Assembly (NCBI GenBank): GCA_019359675.1
Contig: JAHHGX010000075.1
Span: 1-64,000 of the forward strand
Direction of reading: 5' to 3'
Source of the DNA: Calothrix sp. FI2-JRJ7
GTDB lineage: Bacteria; Cyanobacteriota; Cyanobacteriia; Cyanobacteriales; Nostocaceae
Length of the DNA: 64,000 nt
The position numbers were made by a program, and so were the translations under genes. Numbering within the stretch: the stretch's first letter is position 1; every line of letters starts with the position of its first letter. The notes beneath the pieces were generated by a model. The model saw only the letters and a program-made list of their open reading frames with translations. It did not search any database and had not been told where the DNA came from. Shown in pieces: positions 53,845 to 62,858 of the stretch.

Positions 53845-54103
53845 TTAAGATTTATGACAGACAGCTTCAAGTTTATAGTCATCTAGGCCAAAAACATAGG
53901 CAGCGTAATAGTTGGGATGGTACTAGATACGTAGACTGGGTTTTCCTTCATCTTTACCAGACGCCACCGAGGCCACTGTAACCAACAATTCCAGCATCAG
54001 GCGAAGCGAATATACGATTAATACCCAATGATTTTAATGCGGCATCGTAAAACACGATGCTTTTTTCCAGGTTGGTGATGCCTAATGAAATATGGTCAAA
54101 CAT
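53845..54103 (-). pseudogene. VOC/glyoxalase-family pseudogene
   Basis: On the minus strand from ATG 54103, MFDHISLGITNLEKSIVFYD then AALKSLGINRIFASPDAGIV matches the N-terminus of a VOC/glyoxalase family protein and runs to a stop after GLGGVW. A few bases on, in other frames, SGKDEGKPSLRI and then YHPNYYAAYVFGLDDYKLEA with VCHKS (the typical C-terminal HPNYYAAFVxDPDGHxxEAVCH) follow to a stop at 53845-53847. The central third is missing and the frame is broken at least twice. The remnant lies between the dCMP deaminase gene and the CobO-like gene. Confidence 0.8.
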
Positions 54104-54176
54104 TTTTGTGTGGGCGGGTTTTGTGGGCGGGTTTAGGAGATATTAATACTGTTTTAAGATATTGGTTAACCCGCCC

Positions 54177-54713
54177 CTACGGTCTTTGACTACGGCGAAT
54201 TTCTGTGATTTGGTCTGCTATGTCCAAAATGGATTTGGGCATTTCTGGACCTGTGAGAATGATGTCTATGTTGGGAGGGCGCCTTGCTAAAAAGCTTAAT
54301 ACATCAGCTTCGGGTATTAAGCCAAGATTTATTGCCAAGCTTAACTCATCTAGTACAACGAGAGAATACTTAAGAGAAGATACTACTTTTTGTGTATGTT
54401 GCCACAATTTTTGTAGCGATTCGTTTTCGCTGTCTTCAAGATGGGGTGTATCAATACATCGCGGTAAATCACAGCGAATCCAATCTAGTTTTTGCCCTAG
54501 CTTCACTGGTTTTTCGCACCCTTGATGAATACCACCTTTAAGAAATTGCACTACTAGTACAGGAGTTCCTTGACCTGCTAGTCTAAGTGCTTCTGCCATA
54601 ACTGTGGTAAAAAAGTTACGATGCGATGTAGTAAAAACTTGTATTAAACCCTCAACTGTATATGGTAATCTTAGAGTCTGATTTGTGCTTGGGGTTTCTA
54701 ACTGAACAGCCAT
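54177..54713 (-). CDS. CobO/BtuR-like P-loop protein with a degenerate P-loop
   Basis: This 178-residue protein follows the cob(I)alamin adenosyltransferase CobO/BtuR pattern: LVVQFLKGG near residue 53, LVVLDELSLAINLGLIPEAD near 118 and a terminal DIILTGPEMPKSILDIADQI segment. The usual P-loop GxGKTT, however, is replaced by TTSHRNFFTT near residue 28. Cyanobacterial homologues of this type are often named only 'P-loop NTPase family protein'. Adenosyltransferase activity is uncertain. Just downstream on the minus strand there is a hairpin of the AACCCGCCCC type (54105-54175). Confidence 0.85.
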   Translation of the reverse strand: MAVQLETPSTNQTLRLPYTVEGLIQVFTTSHRNFFTTVMAEALRLAGQGTPVLVVQFLKGGIHQGCEKPVKLGQKLDWIRCDLPRCIDTPHLEDSENESLQKLWQHTQKVVSSLKYSLVVLDELSLAINLGLIPEADVLSFLARRPPNIDIILTGPEMPKSILDIADQITEIRRSQRP

Positions 54714-55058
54714 AATTTAATGTTTAAAAATACACAATGAGTTTGAGAGAATTTGCGGATGTCGAATTTGAAATTTTTTTTCTCTATAGCCAGAATTTTT
54801 TTTAATTTAGTGTGGGCGAGTAAGTGGCATTCCTAGTCAATCATTTGCTTTGCCTTTAAGTCAAGTGGAATTAAAATTTATATTTACACGCTTACTCACA
54901 CGTACTATGTCGTAAAAATGAGAACCAGCATTCACGATACAGAAATTGATTCAAAAATCAAAGCCTTGAGAGCAGTCTATCTATGTTACATTTGCCGTTT
55001 ATTTGGGCACAACAAATTTACATAGTTTCATTTTTGACTACATTAGGAGTGTTTTGTC
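54714..55058. other. Divergent intergenic region
   Basis: This 345-bp AT-rich gap lies between the divergent CobO-like and adenylate kinase-like genes. No gene or repeat was recognised. AGGAG at 55045-55049 is the ribosome-binding site for the GTG at 55059. Confidence 0.5.
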
Positions 55059-55607
55059 GTGAGATTAGTGATTTTAGGAGGTTCAGGTTCAGGGAAGAGT
55101 ACGCAAGCTCAAAGTCTTTGTACGCACTTTGATATTTCTCTGATTTCTTATTGTGAGGTTTTACGTGAAGCTGTAGCAAGTTCATCAAAATTAGGTTGTC
55201 TTGCAATGCCTTATGTAAAACTTGGTGAACTTGTCCCTAACGAATTGATGATTGAGCTTGTTCGTGTACGTCTTAAAAGTCTGGATGTCGAACGTGGTTG
55301 GATATTAGAAGGTTATCCTCGTACTGCTTTCCAAGCTGAGGAGTTAGATTTTTTACTCGATGAATTAGGACAAAAACTGTCGTTTGCTGTATACTTACAA
55401 GTTTCTGAAGCTGTAATGGTAAGTCGTTCTCTGGGACGTTCTTTACCCGATGACCATCCAGAGATTGTTCAGCGTCGCGTTGAGTTGTTCTATGACCAGA
55501 CTATTCCAATTTTGGAGTACTATGACCGCAGGCGCCGTTTAATTACGGTTAATGGCGACCAGCCACCCAATAAAGTCCTTGAAGATATAATTTCACTTAT
55601 CGGTTGA
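55059..55607 (+). CDS. Adenylate kinase-like nucleoside monophosphate kinase
   Basis: The 182-residue kinase has the P-loop GGSGSGKST at about 7-15, the NMP-binding helices, the GYPRTAFQAEELDFLLDEL segment and a short LID region (DDHPEIVQRRVELFYDQT). It has no long zinc LID, as in the short-type adenylate kinases. It starts at GTG 55059 with AGGAG 9 bases upstream. A related kinase beside secY is usual in cyanobacteria; this second, stand-alone copy may act on another nucleotide. Confidence 0.88.
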   Translation: MRLVILGGSGSGKSTQAQSLCTHFDISLISYCEVLREAVASSSKLGCLAMPYVKLGELVPNELMIELVRVRLKSLDVERGWILEGYPRTAFQAEELDFLLDELGQKLSFAVYLQVSEAVMVSRSLGRSLPDDHPEIVQRRVELFYDQTIPILEYYDRRRRLITVNGDQPPNKVLEDIISLIG

Positions 55608-55708
55608 TGTGGTGTTACCTCAGTTATATAAAATCAATTAGATTAATTTAACAGTATTGCATAAAGGGAATGTATCGTCTTTTATTATAAATTTGAGGCA
55701 ATTTACAT

Positions 55709-56428
55709 ATGTGGCAGCGTCCCGATGGTCGGCAACCCTATGAACTGCGGAAAGTCAGCTTTCAGCAAAACTTTACTCGCTATGCTGCTGGTTCTGTACT
55801 TGCATCTTGCGGCGAAACGAAGGTTCTATGCACGGCAAGTATAAGTAATGGTGTTCCTAGGTTTCTTGAAGGAACGGGTAAAGGTTGGCTGACTGCTGAG
55901 TACCGAATGCTACCATCGGCTACGCAACAGCGGCATGAACGCGAATTTTTAAAGTTATCGGGACGGACACAAGAGATTCAAAGATTGATTGGTCGTTCGC
56001 TACGTGCGACAATTGATTTTGAGGCTTTGGGTGAACGGACGATAACTGTTGATGCTGATGTTTTACAAGCTGATGCAGGAACGCGAACAACAGCCATAAC
56101 TGGTGGTTTTATAGCTGTCGCTGGCGCCTTAAATAAATTACTTCAACAAGGTGTGTTAGAACGCTCTGCGTTAGTAGGACAAGTCGCGGCAGTATCAGTG
56201 GGATTGTTAGAAGGCGAACCTTTTTTAGATTTGAACTACGTTGAAGATGTAGCGGCAACAGTAGACTTTAATGTGGTGATGAATCAAAATCTTGGAATTA
56301 TCGAAGTTCAGGGAACTGCTGAAGAAGGAAGTTTTAGCCGAACTCAGTTAAATCAGTTAATGGATTTTGCCGAAAAGGGCATTACACAGCTATTAACAGC
56401 ACAGCGGGATACAATTCTCGTTAATTAA
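55709..56428 (+). CDS. rph: Ribonuclease PH
   Basis: RNase PH is a phosphorolytic 3'-5' exoribonuclease that trims tRNA and other RNA ends. The 239-residue protein has [75 protein letters not shown] and [20 protein letters not shown], all family hallmarks. Full length. It stands 101 bp after the kinase gene. Confidence 0.97.
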   Translation: MWQRPDGRQPYELRKVSFQQNFTRYAAGSVLASCGETKVLCTASISNGVPRFLEGTGKGWLTAEYRMLPSATQQRHEREFLKLSGRTQEIQRLIGRSLRATIDFEALGERTITVDADVLQADAGTRTTAITGGFIAVAGALNKLLQQGVLERSALVGQVAAVSVGLLEGEPFLDLNYVEDVAATVDFNVVMNQNLGIIEVQGTAEEGSFSRTQLNQLMDFAEKGITQLLTAQRDTILVN

Positions 56429-56502
56429 ATATAAGTGATCACAAAGGAAAGCGAATATTTTCGCTATTGTAATTGCTGATAAGTCAGCAACGTGGTGATG
56501 AC

Positions 56503-57234
56503 ATGAATCGAAAAGTAGAAGTTTTGCCTGATTTGCCTGCACTAATTGAACGCTCGCTCTCTATTATTTTGGCGAAGCTCTCTCTCGCTATTGAAGCGCG
56601 CGGTCAGTTTACAATTGCTTTATCAGGAGGTAGTACGCCTAAACCATTGTATGAGGCGATTGCCGCCCAAAATCTACCTTGGGAGAAAATACACGTGTTT
56701 TGGGGTGATGAACGTTACGTTCCACCTGACCATCCAGATAGTAATGAACTGATGGCACGTCAAGCGTGGTTGAACAAAGTTAATATTCCCCCACAAAATA
56801 TTCACGCGATACCAACTCTTGATGGCAACCCAGCAGTATCAGCAGCCAAACACGAAAAAGAACTCCAAGAATTCTTTAAAGTTAACAGTGGTGAATTCCC
56901 AGCATTGGATGTGATTTTACTTGGTATGGGTGACGATGCTCATACGGCTTCATTGTTCCCTCATACCGATGCTTTAAAAGTCACTGATAAGCTTGTTACC
57001 GTTGGTAATAAAGGAGATAGTCAGCGCATAACTTTCACATACCCATTTATTAACGCGGCTCGGTGCGTTATGTTTGTAGTGGCTGGTGCTAATAAAAAAC
57101 CATCTTTAGCGCAAGTGTTTGCACCTGCTGCTGACAACTTTACTTACCCATCTCGCTTGATTAAACCGCAAGGAGAGCTTTTGTGGCTGTTAGATGCGGC
57201 TGCGGGTGACGAGTTAGCAGCTGCGTCTGTATAA
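56503..57234 (+). CDS. pgl: 6-phosphogluconolactonase
   Basis: Pgl hydrolyses 6-phosphogluconolactone in the oxidative pentose phosphate pathway. From ATG 56503 (MNRKVEVLPDLPALIERSLS) it has 243 residues. Signatures are FTIALSGGSTPKPLYEAI, IHVFWGDERYVPPDHPDSNE and LDVILLGMGDDAHTASLFPH (catalytic His). A TTG 30 bases upstream is in frame, but the DNA there forms a hairpin TTGCTGA-TAAG-TCAGCAA (56473-56490), which could influence initiation. Confidence 0.95.
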   Translation: MNRKVEVLPDLPALIERSLSIILAKLSLAIEARGQFTIALSGGSTPKPLYEAIAAQNLPWEKIHVFWGDERYVPPDHPDSNELMARQAWLNKVNIPPQNIHAIPTLDGNPAVSAAKHEKELQEFFKVNSGEFPALDVILLGMGDDAHTASLFPHTDALKVTDKLVTVGNKGDSQRITFTYPFINAARCVMFVVAGANKKPSLAQVFAPAADNFTYPSRLIKPQGELLWLLDAAAGDELAAASV

Positions 57235-57412
57235 CAGATAAAGGTATGGGTATACTTTCAGTATATCTAAAAACCCAAAACTGAAACACGCTTATTCTTT
57301 TGTGCTGCTAGCAACTAACTTGTCTTGCGCCAAAGTAAATAATTAAAAGTGAGAGCAAATTCTTTGCTTTTTACAATAACCATTAGATGACCTAGAACAA
57401 AGGCTTATCTCC

Positions 57413-58348
57413 ATGATCGTCTGCCCTAACTGTAATCACCCCAACCCAGACGGTGCCGTTCAGTGTGAAGCTTGCTACACCCCATTACCAGCTACAGTTA
57501 GCTGTCCAAGCTGTGGGGCAACCGTGCAGGCAGATGCATCGTTCTGCGGTCAGTGCGGCTTTAATTTGCGGGCTGCTGCTGTTGGTACTCCTTATCCCAC
57601 GGTAGCACCACCTACAGTTGCCTCTGAAACACCTGTAGAAGTGCCGCCTCTAGTTCCACCACCTGAAACAGTAGTACCACAACCAATTGTGGTGACGGCG
57701 CCTCCTGCTCCGCTTTTAGTTCCAGACCCAGAACCTCTTCCACCGACAGCTGTGGTTGTGAATGAAAGGCCACAATACACACCCGCTCCTGCAAATTTTC
57801 CTGCACCTACCGTTACAGCTCCGCCAATTGCAACTTCGCCACCAATTGTTGTACCACCCCCAACTATAGTGCCGGAACCAGAGCCTGTTGCACCACCGGA
57901 ACCAGAGCCTGTTGCATCCATTCCAGAGCCTGTTGCATTTATTCCTGAACCTGTTACGCAAGCGGAACCAGTATCGGCGCCTGCACCATCGCCAGCTAGA
58001 ACCCAGCTACAGCAAATAACCTCACGGCTTGTTCACGTGCAGTCGGAACAAACCATAGAACTACCGCAAAATATTCCGGTAATTCATATTGGTAAACCGA
58101 ATGACCGTATTCCGCCAGATATCGATGTATCGGGTTTCTCGAACTCGGAAATTGTCTCGCGGATTCACGCCGATATTCGCGTCGAAGCTGACGCATACTA
58201 TATAGAAGATGTAGGTAGTTCAAACGGCACTTACATTAACAACTTACCATTGCTACCCGGCAACAGACATAGGCTTCGACCAGGCGACCGCATTGGTTTA
58301 GGCAAGGGTGATTTGGTAACATTTCTGTTTCAAACAGTAGAAATTTAA
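57413..58348 (+). CDS. Zinc-ribbon and FHA-domain protein
   Basis: The 311-residue protein has two N-terminal CxxC zinc-ribbon pairs (IVCPNCNHPNPDGAVQCEAC and VSCPSCGATVQADASFCGQC). A long low-complexity Pro/Val/Glu linker (about 60-195) contains near-tandem PEPEPVAPPEPEP units, and a C-terminal FHA domain (residues 215-308) carries GKPNDRIPPDIDVSG..SRIHADI and GSSNGTYIN. FHA domains bind phosphothreonine. It is followed 14 bp later by a second FHA gene and then an M50 peptidase, a probable operon for phospho-dependent signalling at a membrane. Confidence 0.9.
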   Translation: MIVCPNCNHPNPDGAVQCEACYTPLPATVSCPSCGATVQADASFCGQCGFNLRAAAVGTPYPTVAPPTVASETPVEVPPLVPPPETVVPQPIVVTAPPAPLLVPDPEPLPPTAVVVNERPQYTPAPANFPAPTVTAPPIATSPPIVVPPPTIVPEPEPVAPPEPEPVASIPEPVAFIPEPVTQAEPVSAPAPSPARTQLQQITSRLVHVQSEQTIELPQNIPVIHIGKPNDRIPPDIDVSGFSNSEIVSRIHADIRVEADAYYIEDVGSSNGTYINNLPLLPGNRHRLRPGDRIGLGKGDLVTFLFQTVEI

Positions 58349-58362
58349 TACAGCTTCGGCGC

Positions 58363-58749
58363 GTGATAACACTTACCCTCATACACCCACTAGAATTTCT
58401 TCCACCTCAAAGTTGGACTTTTGAGGGCGAATCTATAATCCGTATCGGACGAGCGAGCGATAATGATGTTGTTCTTTATAGTGCCGTGGTTTCTCGCCAC
58501 CACGTAGAAGTACGACGTGTAACTCCCGGTTGGGAAATCGTAAGTCTGGGAGCAAATGGAACATATATAAATGGCGAGAAAATTTTGCAATCCGGAGTCA
58601 GCGATGGAATTATTTTTCGTCTAGCACGTTCTGGTCCGCAAATTCAGATTCATTTGGAAACAAATACATTGGCCCCGTCGTGTACTAGATATTTGGGCAA
58701 CATCCCACAAACCCAGTTCAGTCTAGTTACGATAGAGTCAAGTGTATAA
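58363..58749 (+). CDS. Short FHA-domain protein
   Basis: The 128-residue protein is a single FHA domain: ESIIRIGRASDNDVVLYSAV then VSRHHVEVRR and LGANGTYINGEKI. The start is GTG 58363 (ITLTLIHPLEFL); no strong ribosome-binding site is seen but there are only 14 bases from the preceding stop, so translation may be coupled. It probably works with the first FHA protein. Confidence 0.9.
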   Translation: MITLTLIHPLEFLPPQSWTFEGESIIRIGRASDNDVVLYSAVVSRHHVEVRRVTPGWEIVSLGANGTYINGEKILQSGVSDGIIFRLARSGPQIQIHLETNTLAPSCTRYLGNIPQTQFSLVTIESSV

Positions 58750-58760
58750 GTGGATGTAGT

Positions 58761-59501
58761 ATGAGCGAACAGTGGAAATATAACGAACCTTTGCTCGCAA
58801 AAGAGGCCCCAGCGGTTATAGACCGCATGGGGCTTAAATGGTTGGTAGCAGCAGCCATTGCAACTGCGGTGCTATGGCAAATTCCTGGTGGTGACTATAT
58901 TCTTTATCCGTTTACAATTTTGGCAACTTGGTTTCACGAAATGGCGCATGGTTTAACAGCAGCGCTACTCGGAGGAAATTTTGAACAGTTACAAATTTTT
59001 TCAGATGGTTCTGGGGTTGCTACATTTGCATTTCCTTCATCTTGGGACCCTATACGTCGCTCGTTAGTTGCTGCCGCAGGACCTATGGGACCACCAATTG
59101 CAGGCGCCGCTTTAATTATCGCATCACGCAGCTTTAAAACAGCATCATTAAGTTTAAAAATATTAGGAATAAGTTTATTAATATCAACCTTAATATGGGT
59201 ACGTTCACCCTTTGGATTTGTATTAATACCCTTACTTGGTGTAACAATTCTGGCAGTTGGACTCAAAGCTAGTCGTTGGGTACAAGGTTTTGCCGTGCAA
59301 TTTCTTGGAGTCCAAGCCTGTATAAGTACTTATCACCAATTAGATTATTTATTTAGTTATACAGCCGGACCATTAGGACTTTCTGATACCGCCCAAATTC
59401 AACAGCAATTACTGTTACCATACTGGGTTTGGGGCGCCGGAATGGCAGTTGCATCATTAATTATTTTGATACAAAGCCTGCGCGTTGCCTACCGCACATG
59501 A
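58761..59501 (+). CDS. M50-family membrane metallopeptidase
   Basis: The 246-residue protein has the zinc motif H59-E60-M-A-H63 (WFHEMAHGLTAALLGG) inside the membrane-embedded region, and about five to six hydrophobic segments (LVAAAIATAVLWQI, VAAAGPMGPPIAGAALIIAS, ILGISLLISTLIWV, GFVLIPLLGVTILAVGL). It resembles the M50B/site-2 protease type. The N-terminus carries about 22 soluble residues. The substrate is unknown; clustering with FHA genes suggests regulated intramembrane proteolysis. Confidence 0.9.
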   Translation: MSEQWKYNEPLLAKEAPAVIDRMGLKWLVAAAIATAVLWQIPGGDYILYPFTILATWFHEMAHGLTAALLGGNFEQLQIFSDGSGVATFAFPSSWDPIRRSLVAAAGPMGPPIAGAALIIASRSFKTASLSLKILGISLLISTLIWVRSPFGFVLIPLLGVTILAVGLKASRWVQGFAVQFLGVQACISTYHQLDYLFSYTAGPLGLSDTAQIQQQLLLPYWVWGAGMAVASLIILIQSLRVAYRT

Positions 59502-59519
59502 TGCCCAACCGCTCGTAAT

Positions 59520-59556
59520 AATCACTTCAGTGATTACCATAATCACTTTAGTGATT
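59520..59556. repeat. Two tandem AATCACT..AGTGATT hairpins
   Basis: AATCACTTCAGTGATT (59520-59535) and AATCACTTTAGTGATT (59541-59556) lie between convergent genes. They could serve as a bidirectional terminator structure. Confidence 0.65.
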
Positions 59557-59564
59557 AGTACGAA

Positions 59565-60239
59565 TTAATCAAAAAACACAATCATTTGTCTAACATTAAC
59601 ACCCAAACGCTTCAAACTAGGATTACTCGAAGACAATGTAACACCGTCACCTGAAATTGCTAAAGACTCCTTCTCATACTTCTGAGCAAGTTTTTCATCT
59701 ACACTCATCCGCAAAACAAGTTGGCCCTTATAATTCGCTATTTTAGTTCCCTCAAGCTGTGGAATACCACCGTAGTCCCAACCCAAGCCACTCATCTTAA
59801 ATTTGCCTATCTTTTGCTGCAATTGACTCACAGTTGTTCCAACTCCAATACCTTCAGGAGTTTTCCATTGCGAGTCGTATACCATTACACCTGTAACTTG
59901 GGTGCGAGTTTTATCTTTCCAAAGAACAGTCAACCCTCTATCTTTACCCAAATTTATTACCGTACCGGGAAACTCTGCTTCTCCACCAAAAAATCTTGTT
60001 GTCTCATCCTTGAGTTTAGAGGCGCCGAACAACTTTACCAAATCCGCACGCTTCGTTTTTCTAGTAATGGCACCTACCTGCTTACCAGGAATAATAGTAT
60101 TATTTTTTACTTCATTAACTTGAGCAGTAACAACAGGCTGTTTTTGCTGAGGTAGTGTCGCATTGGCTGAAAACCCTGAAATGGTTGACCCAACAAGTAA
60201 ACTTAATGTAGCGATAGCAATTTTAGAATTGAGACACAT
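59565..60239 (-). CDS. Exported protein of unknown function
   Basis: The 224-residue protein has a signal peptide (SKIAIATLSLLVGSTISGFS with an ANA-type cleavage) and then two related motifs with 'GxxVGxxTxxxxLxxxxG' spacing, one starting PGKQVGAITRKTKRADLVKL and one GIGVGTTVSQLQQKIGKFKM. Each resembles small periplasmic binding modules. The C-terminal half includes GDGVTLSSSNPSLKRLGVN. No family can be named. It lies divergent from chlB, whose start is about 180 bp away. Confidence 0.8.
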   Translation of the reverse strand: MCLNSKIAIATLSLLVGSTISGFSANATLPQQKQPVVTAQVNEVKNNTIIPGKQVGAITRKTKRADLVKLFGASKLKDETTRFFGGEAEFPGTVINLGKDRGLTVLWKDKTRTQVTGVMVYDSQWKTPEGIGVGTTVSQLQQKIGKFKMSGLGWDYGGIPQLEGTKIANYKGQLVLRMSVDEKLAQKYEKESLAISGDGVTLSSSNPSLKRLGVNVRQMIVFFD

Positions 60240-60418
60240 AATTTATATACGTATTTATAAGGCGTGTTAACTCTAAAAACAGCTACACATAGGGGAAAAA
60301 ACATTTCGGACATTTGTTGCAAATAATAACTTTCATTTCTCTAAGGCATAAAGGCGCCAAAAGTTTTGCGACAATCAAAAACGTTAATAAAAAAGAAACG
60401 CTAAGGGAGAACATATAT

Positions 60419-61945
60419 ATGAAGTTGGCTTATTGGATGTACGCAGGTCCTGCTCATATTGGTACGCTACGAATAGCCAGTTCTTTTAAAAACGTTCATG
60501 CCATAATGCACGCTCCTTTAGGGGATGATTATTTTAACGTAATGCGCTCGATGTTAGAGAGAGAGCGAAATTTTACCCCAGTCACAACGAGTGTTGTAGA
60601 CCGTCATGTACTAGCTCGCGGTTCACAAGAAAAGGTGGTAGATAACATTACCCGTAAAGACCAAGAAGAACACCCCGACTTAATTATTTTGACTCCTACC
60701 TGCACTTCGAGCATTTTGCAAGAAGATTTACAAAACTTTGTAGAACGCGCGCAACTCGATGCAAAAGGTGACGTGATGCTAGCGGACGTTAACCACTACC
60801 GCGTCAACGAGTTACAAGCAGCAGACCGAACATTACAACAAATCGTCCAGTTCTACATTGAGAAAGCGCGCAAAAAAGGTGAGTTACCTGAAGGTAAAAG
60901 TGAAAAAGCCTCAGTTAACATCATTGGTATTTCCACTTTAGGCTTCCATAACCAGCACGACTGCACTGAGTTAAAGCGGTTAATGGCTGACTTGGGTATC
61001 GAAGTTAATACTGTAATACCAGAAGGCGCCTCAGTTCACGAGTTAAAAAATTTACCCCGTGCATGGTTTAACTTGTGTCCCTACCGCGAACTCGGTTTAG
61101 CAACAGCGAAGTACCTCGAAGAACAATTTGGAACACCATGTGTAGACATTACGCCGATGGGTGTAGTAGAAACAGCGCGTTGTATCCGAAAAATTCAGCA
61201 GGTTATCAACGCTCAAGGCGCCAATGTTGATTATGAAGAGTTTATTAATAATCAAACATTGTATGTATCGCAAGCTGCATGGTTCTCACGTTCCATCGAC
61301 TGTCAAAACTTAACTGGTAAAAAAGCTGTAGTGTTTGGTGACTCTACCCACGCAGCAGCAATGACCAAGATTTTATCGCGCGAAATGGGAATTCACGTTG
61401 TTTGGGCAGGCACTTATTGTAAATATGATGCTGACTGGTTCCGTGAACAAGTTAGTGAATACTGCGATGAAGTAATAATAACCGAAGACCACGGCGCCAT
61501 TGGAGATGCGATAGCGCGCGTTGAACCCTCAGCTATATTCGGTACACAAATGGAACGTCACGTTGGTAAACGGTTAGATATTCCTTGCGGTGTAATAGCG
61601 GCGCCTATCCATATTCAAAATTTCCCTATTGGTTACAAACCATTTATGGGATACGAAGGAACAAACCAAGTAGCCGACTTAGTATATAACTCGTTTACCT
61701 TGGGAATGGAAGACCACTTATTAGAAATATTTGGTGGACACGATACTAAAGAAGTTATTACCAAAGGTATTTCCGCAGAATCTGATTTAAGCTGGACAAA
61801 AGACGGTTTAGCAGAACTAAACAAAATACCTGGTTTTGTACGCGGCAAAGTCAAACGTAACACTGAAAAGTTTGCGCGCGAACGCGGTATAGGAAACATT
61901 AACGCAGAAGTTCTATACGCAGCGAAAGAAGCAGTAGGCGCGTAG
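60419..61945 (+). CDS. chlB: Light-independent protochlorophyllide reductase subunit ChlB
   Basis: The 508-residue protein from ATG 60419 ([28 protein letters not shown] 9 bases upstream) is the beta subunit of dark-operative protochlorophyllide oxidoreductase, which is nitrogenase-like. ChlB and ChlN form the catalytic component that receives electrons from ChlL. Family segments are [44 protein letters not shown] and [20 protein letters not shown]. chlN and chlL are not in the window, which is usual as chlB is often unlinked. It is highly conserved. Confidence 0.97.
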   Translation: MKLAYWMYAGPAHIGTLRIASSFKNVHAIMHAPLGDDYFNVMRSMLERERNFTPVTTSVVDRHVLARGSQEKVVDNITRKDQEEHPDLIILTPTCTSSILQEDLQNFVERAQLDAKGDVMLADVNHYRVNELQAADRTLQQIVQFYIEKARKKGELPEGKSEKASVNIIGISTLGFHNQHDCTELKRLMADLGIEVNTVIPEGASVHELKNLPRAWFNLCPYRELGLATAKYLEEQFGTPCVDITPMGVVETARCIRKIQQVINAQGANVDYEEFINNQTLYVSQAAWFSRSIDCQNLTGKKAVVFGDSTHAAAMTKILSREMGIHVVWAGTYCKYDADWFREQVSEYCDEVIITEDHGAIGDAIARVEPSAIFGTQMERHVGKRLDIPCGVIAAPIHIQNFPIGYKPFMGYEGTNQVADLVYNSFTLGMEDHLLEIFGGHDTKEVITKGISAESDLSWTKDGLAELNKIPGFVRGKVKRNTEKFARERGIGNINAEVLYAAKEAVGA

Positions 61946-62037
61946 CTCCCGTCAGGAGCGCGCCTGTGCAGTTACTTAAATTTGAGGGCATCTAATAATG
62001 ATGCCCTTGCTACAATTGGAGAAAATAACTTGAATTT

Positions 62038-62436
62038 GTGACGACTCAACCAGATTACGAAGCGAATAAAGCTGTTTTAATTGCCGAACTAGCCCAACTA
62101 GGTATCAAACATACACCTCAAAAGATTGTAAGAATAACCAAGCTATCTGAAGGCAAAATAATTTTTCTGGAAGAAGGAGATGACGAGCGAGGCTTACAAC
62201 ATATATTGGCAAAGGCCAAGCAGTTTGCCAATATAGGAATTAACGAAGATGAAATCTTGGATGCTGTAATGGCGGCAGTAACTACAGGTAAAATTGTAGG
62301 ATACCAAGGAAAGAGTCATAATAAACCTAGGGCTATTTATGAATTTACATTTAAGGGAGATACAAAGTTTATTTCCTTGAGTGTCGCTAATAACGGATAT
62401 ATTGTTGGTGCAAATCCAAGAACAAAACCTAAATAA
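62038..62436 (+). CDS. Polymorphic-toxin C-terminal domain-like protein
   Basis: The 132-residue protein starts at GTG 62038 after an in-frame stop, so it has no N-terminal delivery region. Residues 12-40 (AVLIAELAQLGIKHTPQKIV) and the core (RITKLSEGKIIFLEEGDDER, GLQHILAKAKQFANIGINED, TTGKIVGYQGKSHN, RAIYEFTFKGDTKF and NGYIVGANPRTK) resemble C-terminal toxin domains of RHS/CdiA-type proteins, as I remember their GLxHIxxRHxxxFA...VGANP pattern. The second His of that pattern is absent here (HILAKAKQFA), so activity is uncertain. Two intact immunity-like paralogues follow directly, 22 bp away. Confidence 0.6.
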   Translation: MTTQPDYEANKAVLIAELAQLGIKHTPQKIVRITKLSEGKIIFLEEGDDERGLQHILAKAKQFANIGINEDEILDAVMAAVTTGKIVGYQGKSHNKPRAIYEFTFKGDTKFISLSVANNGYIVGANPRTKPK

Positions 62437-62457
62437 TTGTTGTTGAGGTTAAATTTT

Positions 62458-62802
62458 ATGCCTAGAAAAATTCAGCTAATGGCTGATTATGGATGTGACC
62501 CATTATGGTGGAACGATGAAGAAGTAGGGGATATAGACCCTGAAGACCTACCCTTGAGTAATGATACAATTGAACGCTTACATAGATGGGCATACGCCTA
62601 TGATGCAACCTTAAATTGGGAAGACCCTGCTGACTCCCCAGGTTTTCCTAGTTTAGAAGCTAAAGCTGCTTTTGAAGAAGAAGGAATTAGTTTATGGAAG
62701 CAGCTACAAAAAGAACTGGCGCCTGATTATGAGGTCGTGTATTTTAGCAACAGACTACGTAAAACCGTAGTGAATTTAACTGATTTAGAAGCCTTACGAT
62801 AA
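62458..62802 (+). CDS. Immunity-like protein, copy 1
   Basis: 114 residues from ATG 62458 (MPRKIQLMADYGCDPLWWND, GAGG 11 bases upstream). It has an aromatic, acidic sequence with LPLSNDTIERLHRWAYAYDA, TLNWEDPADSPGFPSLEAKA and QKELAPDYEVVYFSN, clearly homologous to the next gene. High acidity and small size are typical of immunity proteins of toxins. The family name is not recognised. It follows the toxin-like gene in the same direction. Confidence 0.65.
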   Translation: MPRKIQLMADYGCDPLWWNDEEVGDIDPEDLPLSNDTIERLHRWAYAYDATLNWEDPADSPGFPSLEAKAAFEEEGISLWKQLQKELAPDYEVVYFSNRLRKTVVNLTDLEALR

Positions 62803-62858
62803 TAGCTCTTGTTCGGTTATGTAGTTGGAAAAATTCATAATTCTCCACCATAAAATTA

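Noticed and set aside
57592-57961. Long Gly/Thr-rich minus-strand ORFs opposite the FHA gene linker
   Set aside because: They are the antisense of a proline-rich low-complexity coding region on the plus strand, which naturally opens all frames.
60314-60418. Extended chlB start
   Set aside because: The 35 extra codons are not part of the ChlB family and the downstream ATG at 60419 has a strong ribosome-binding site.
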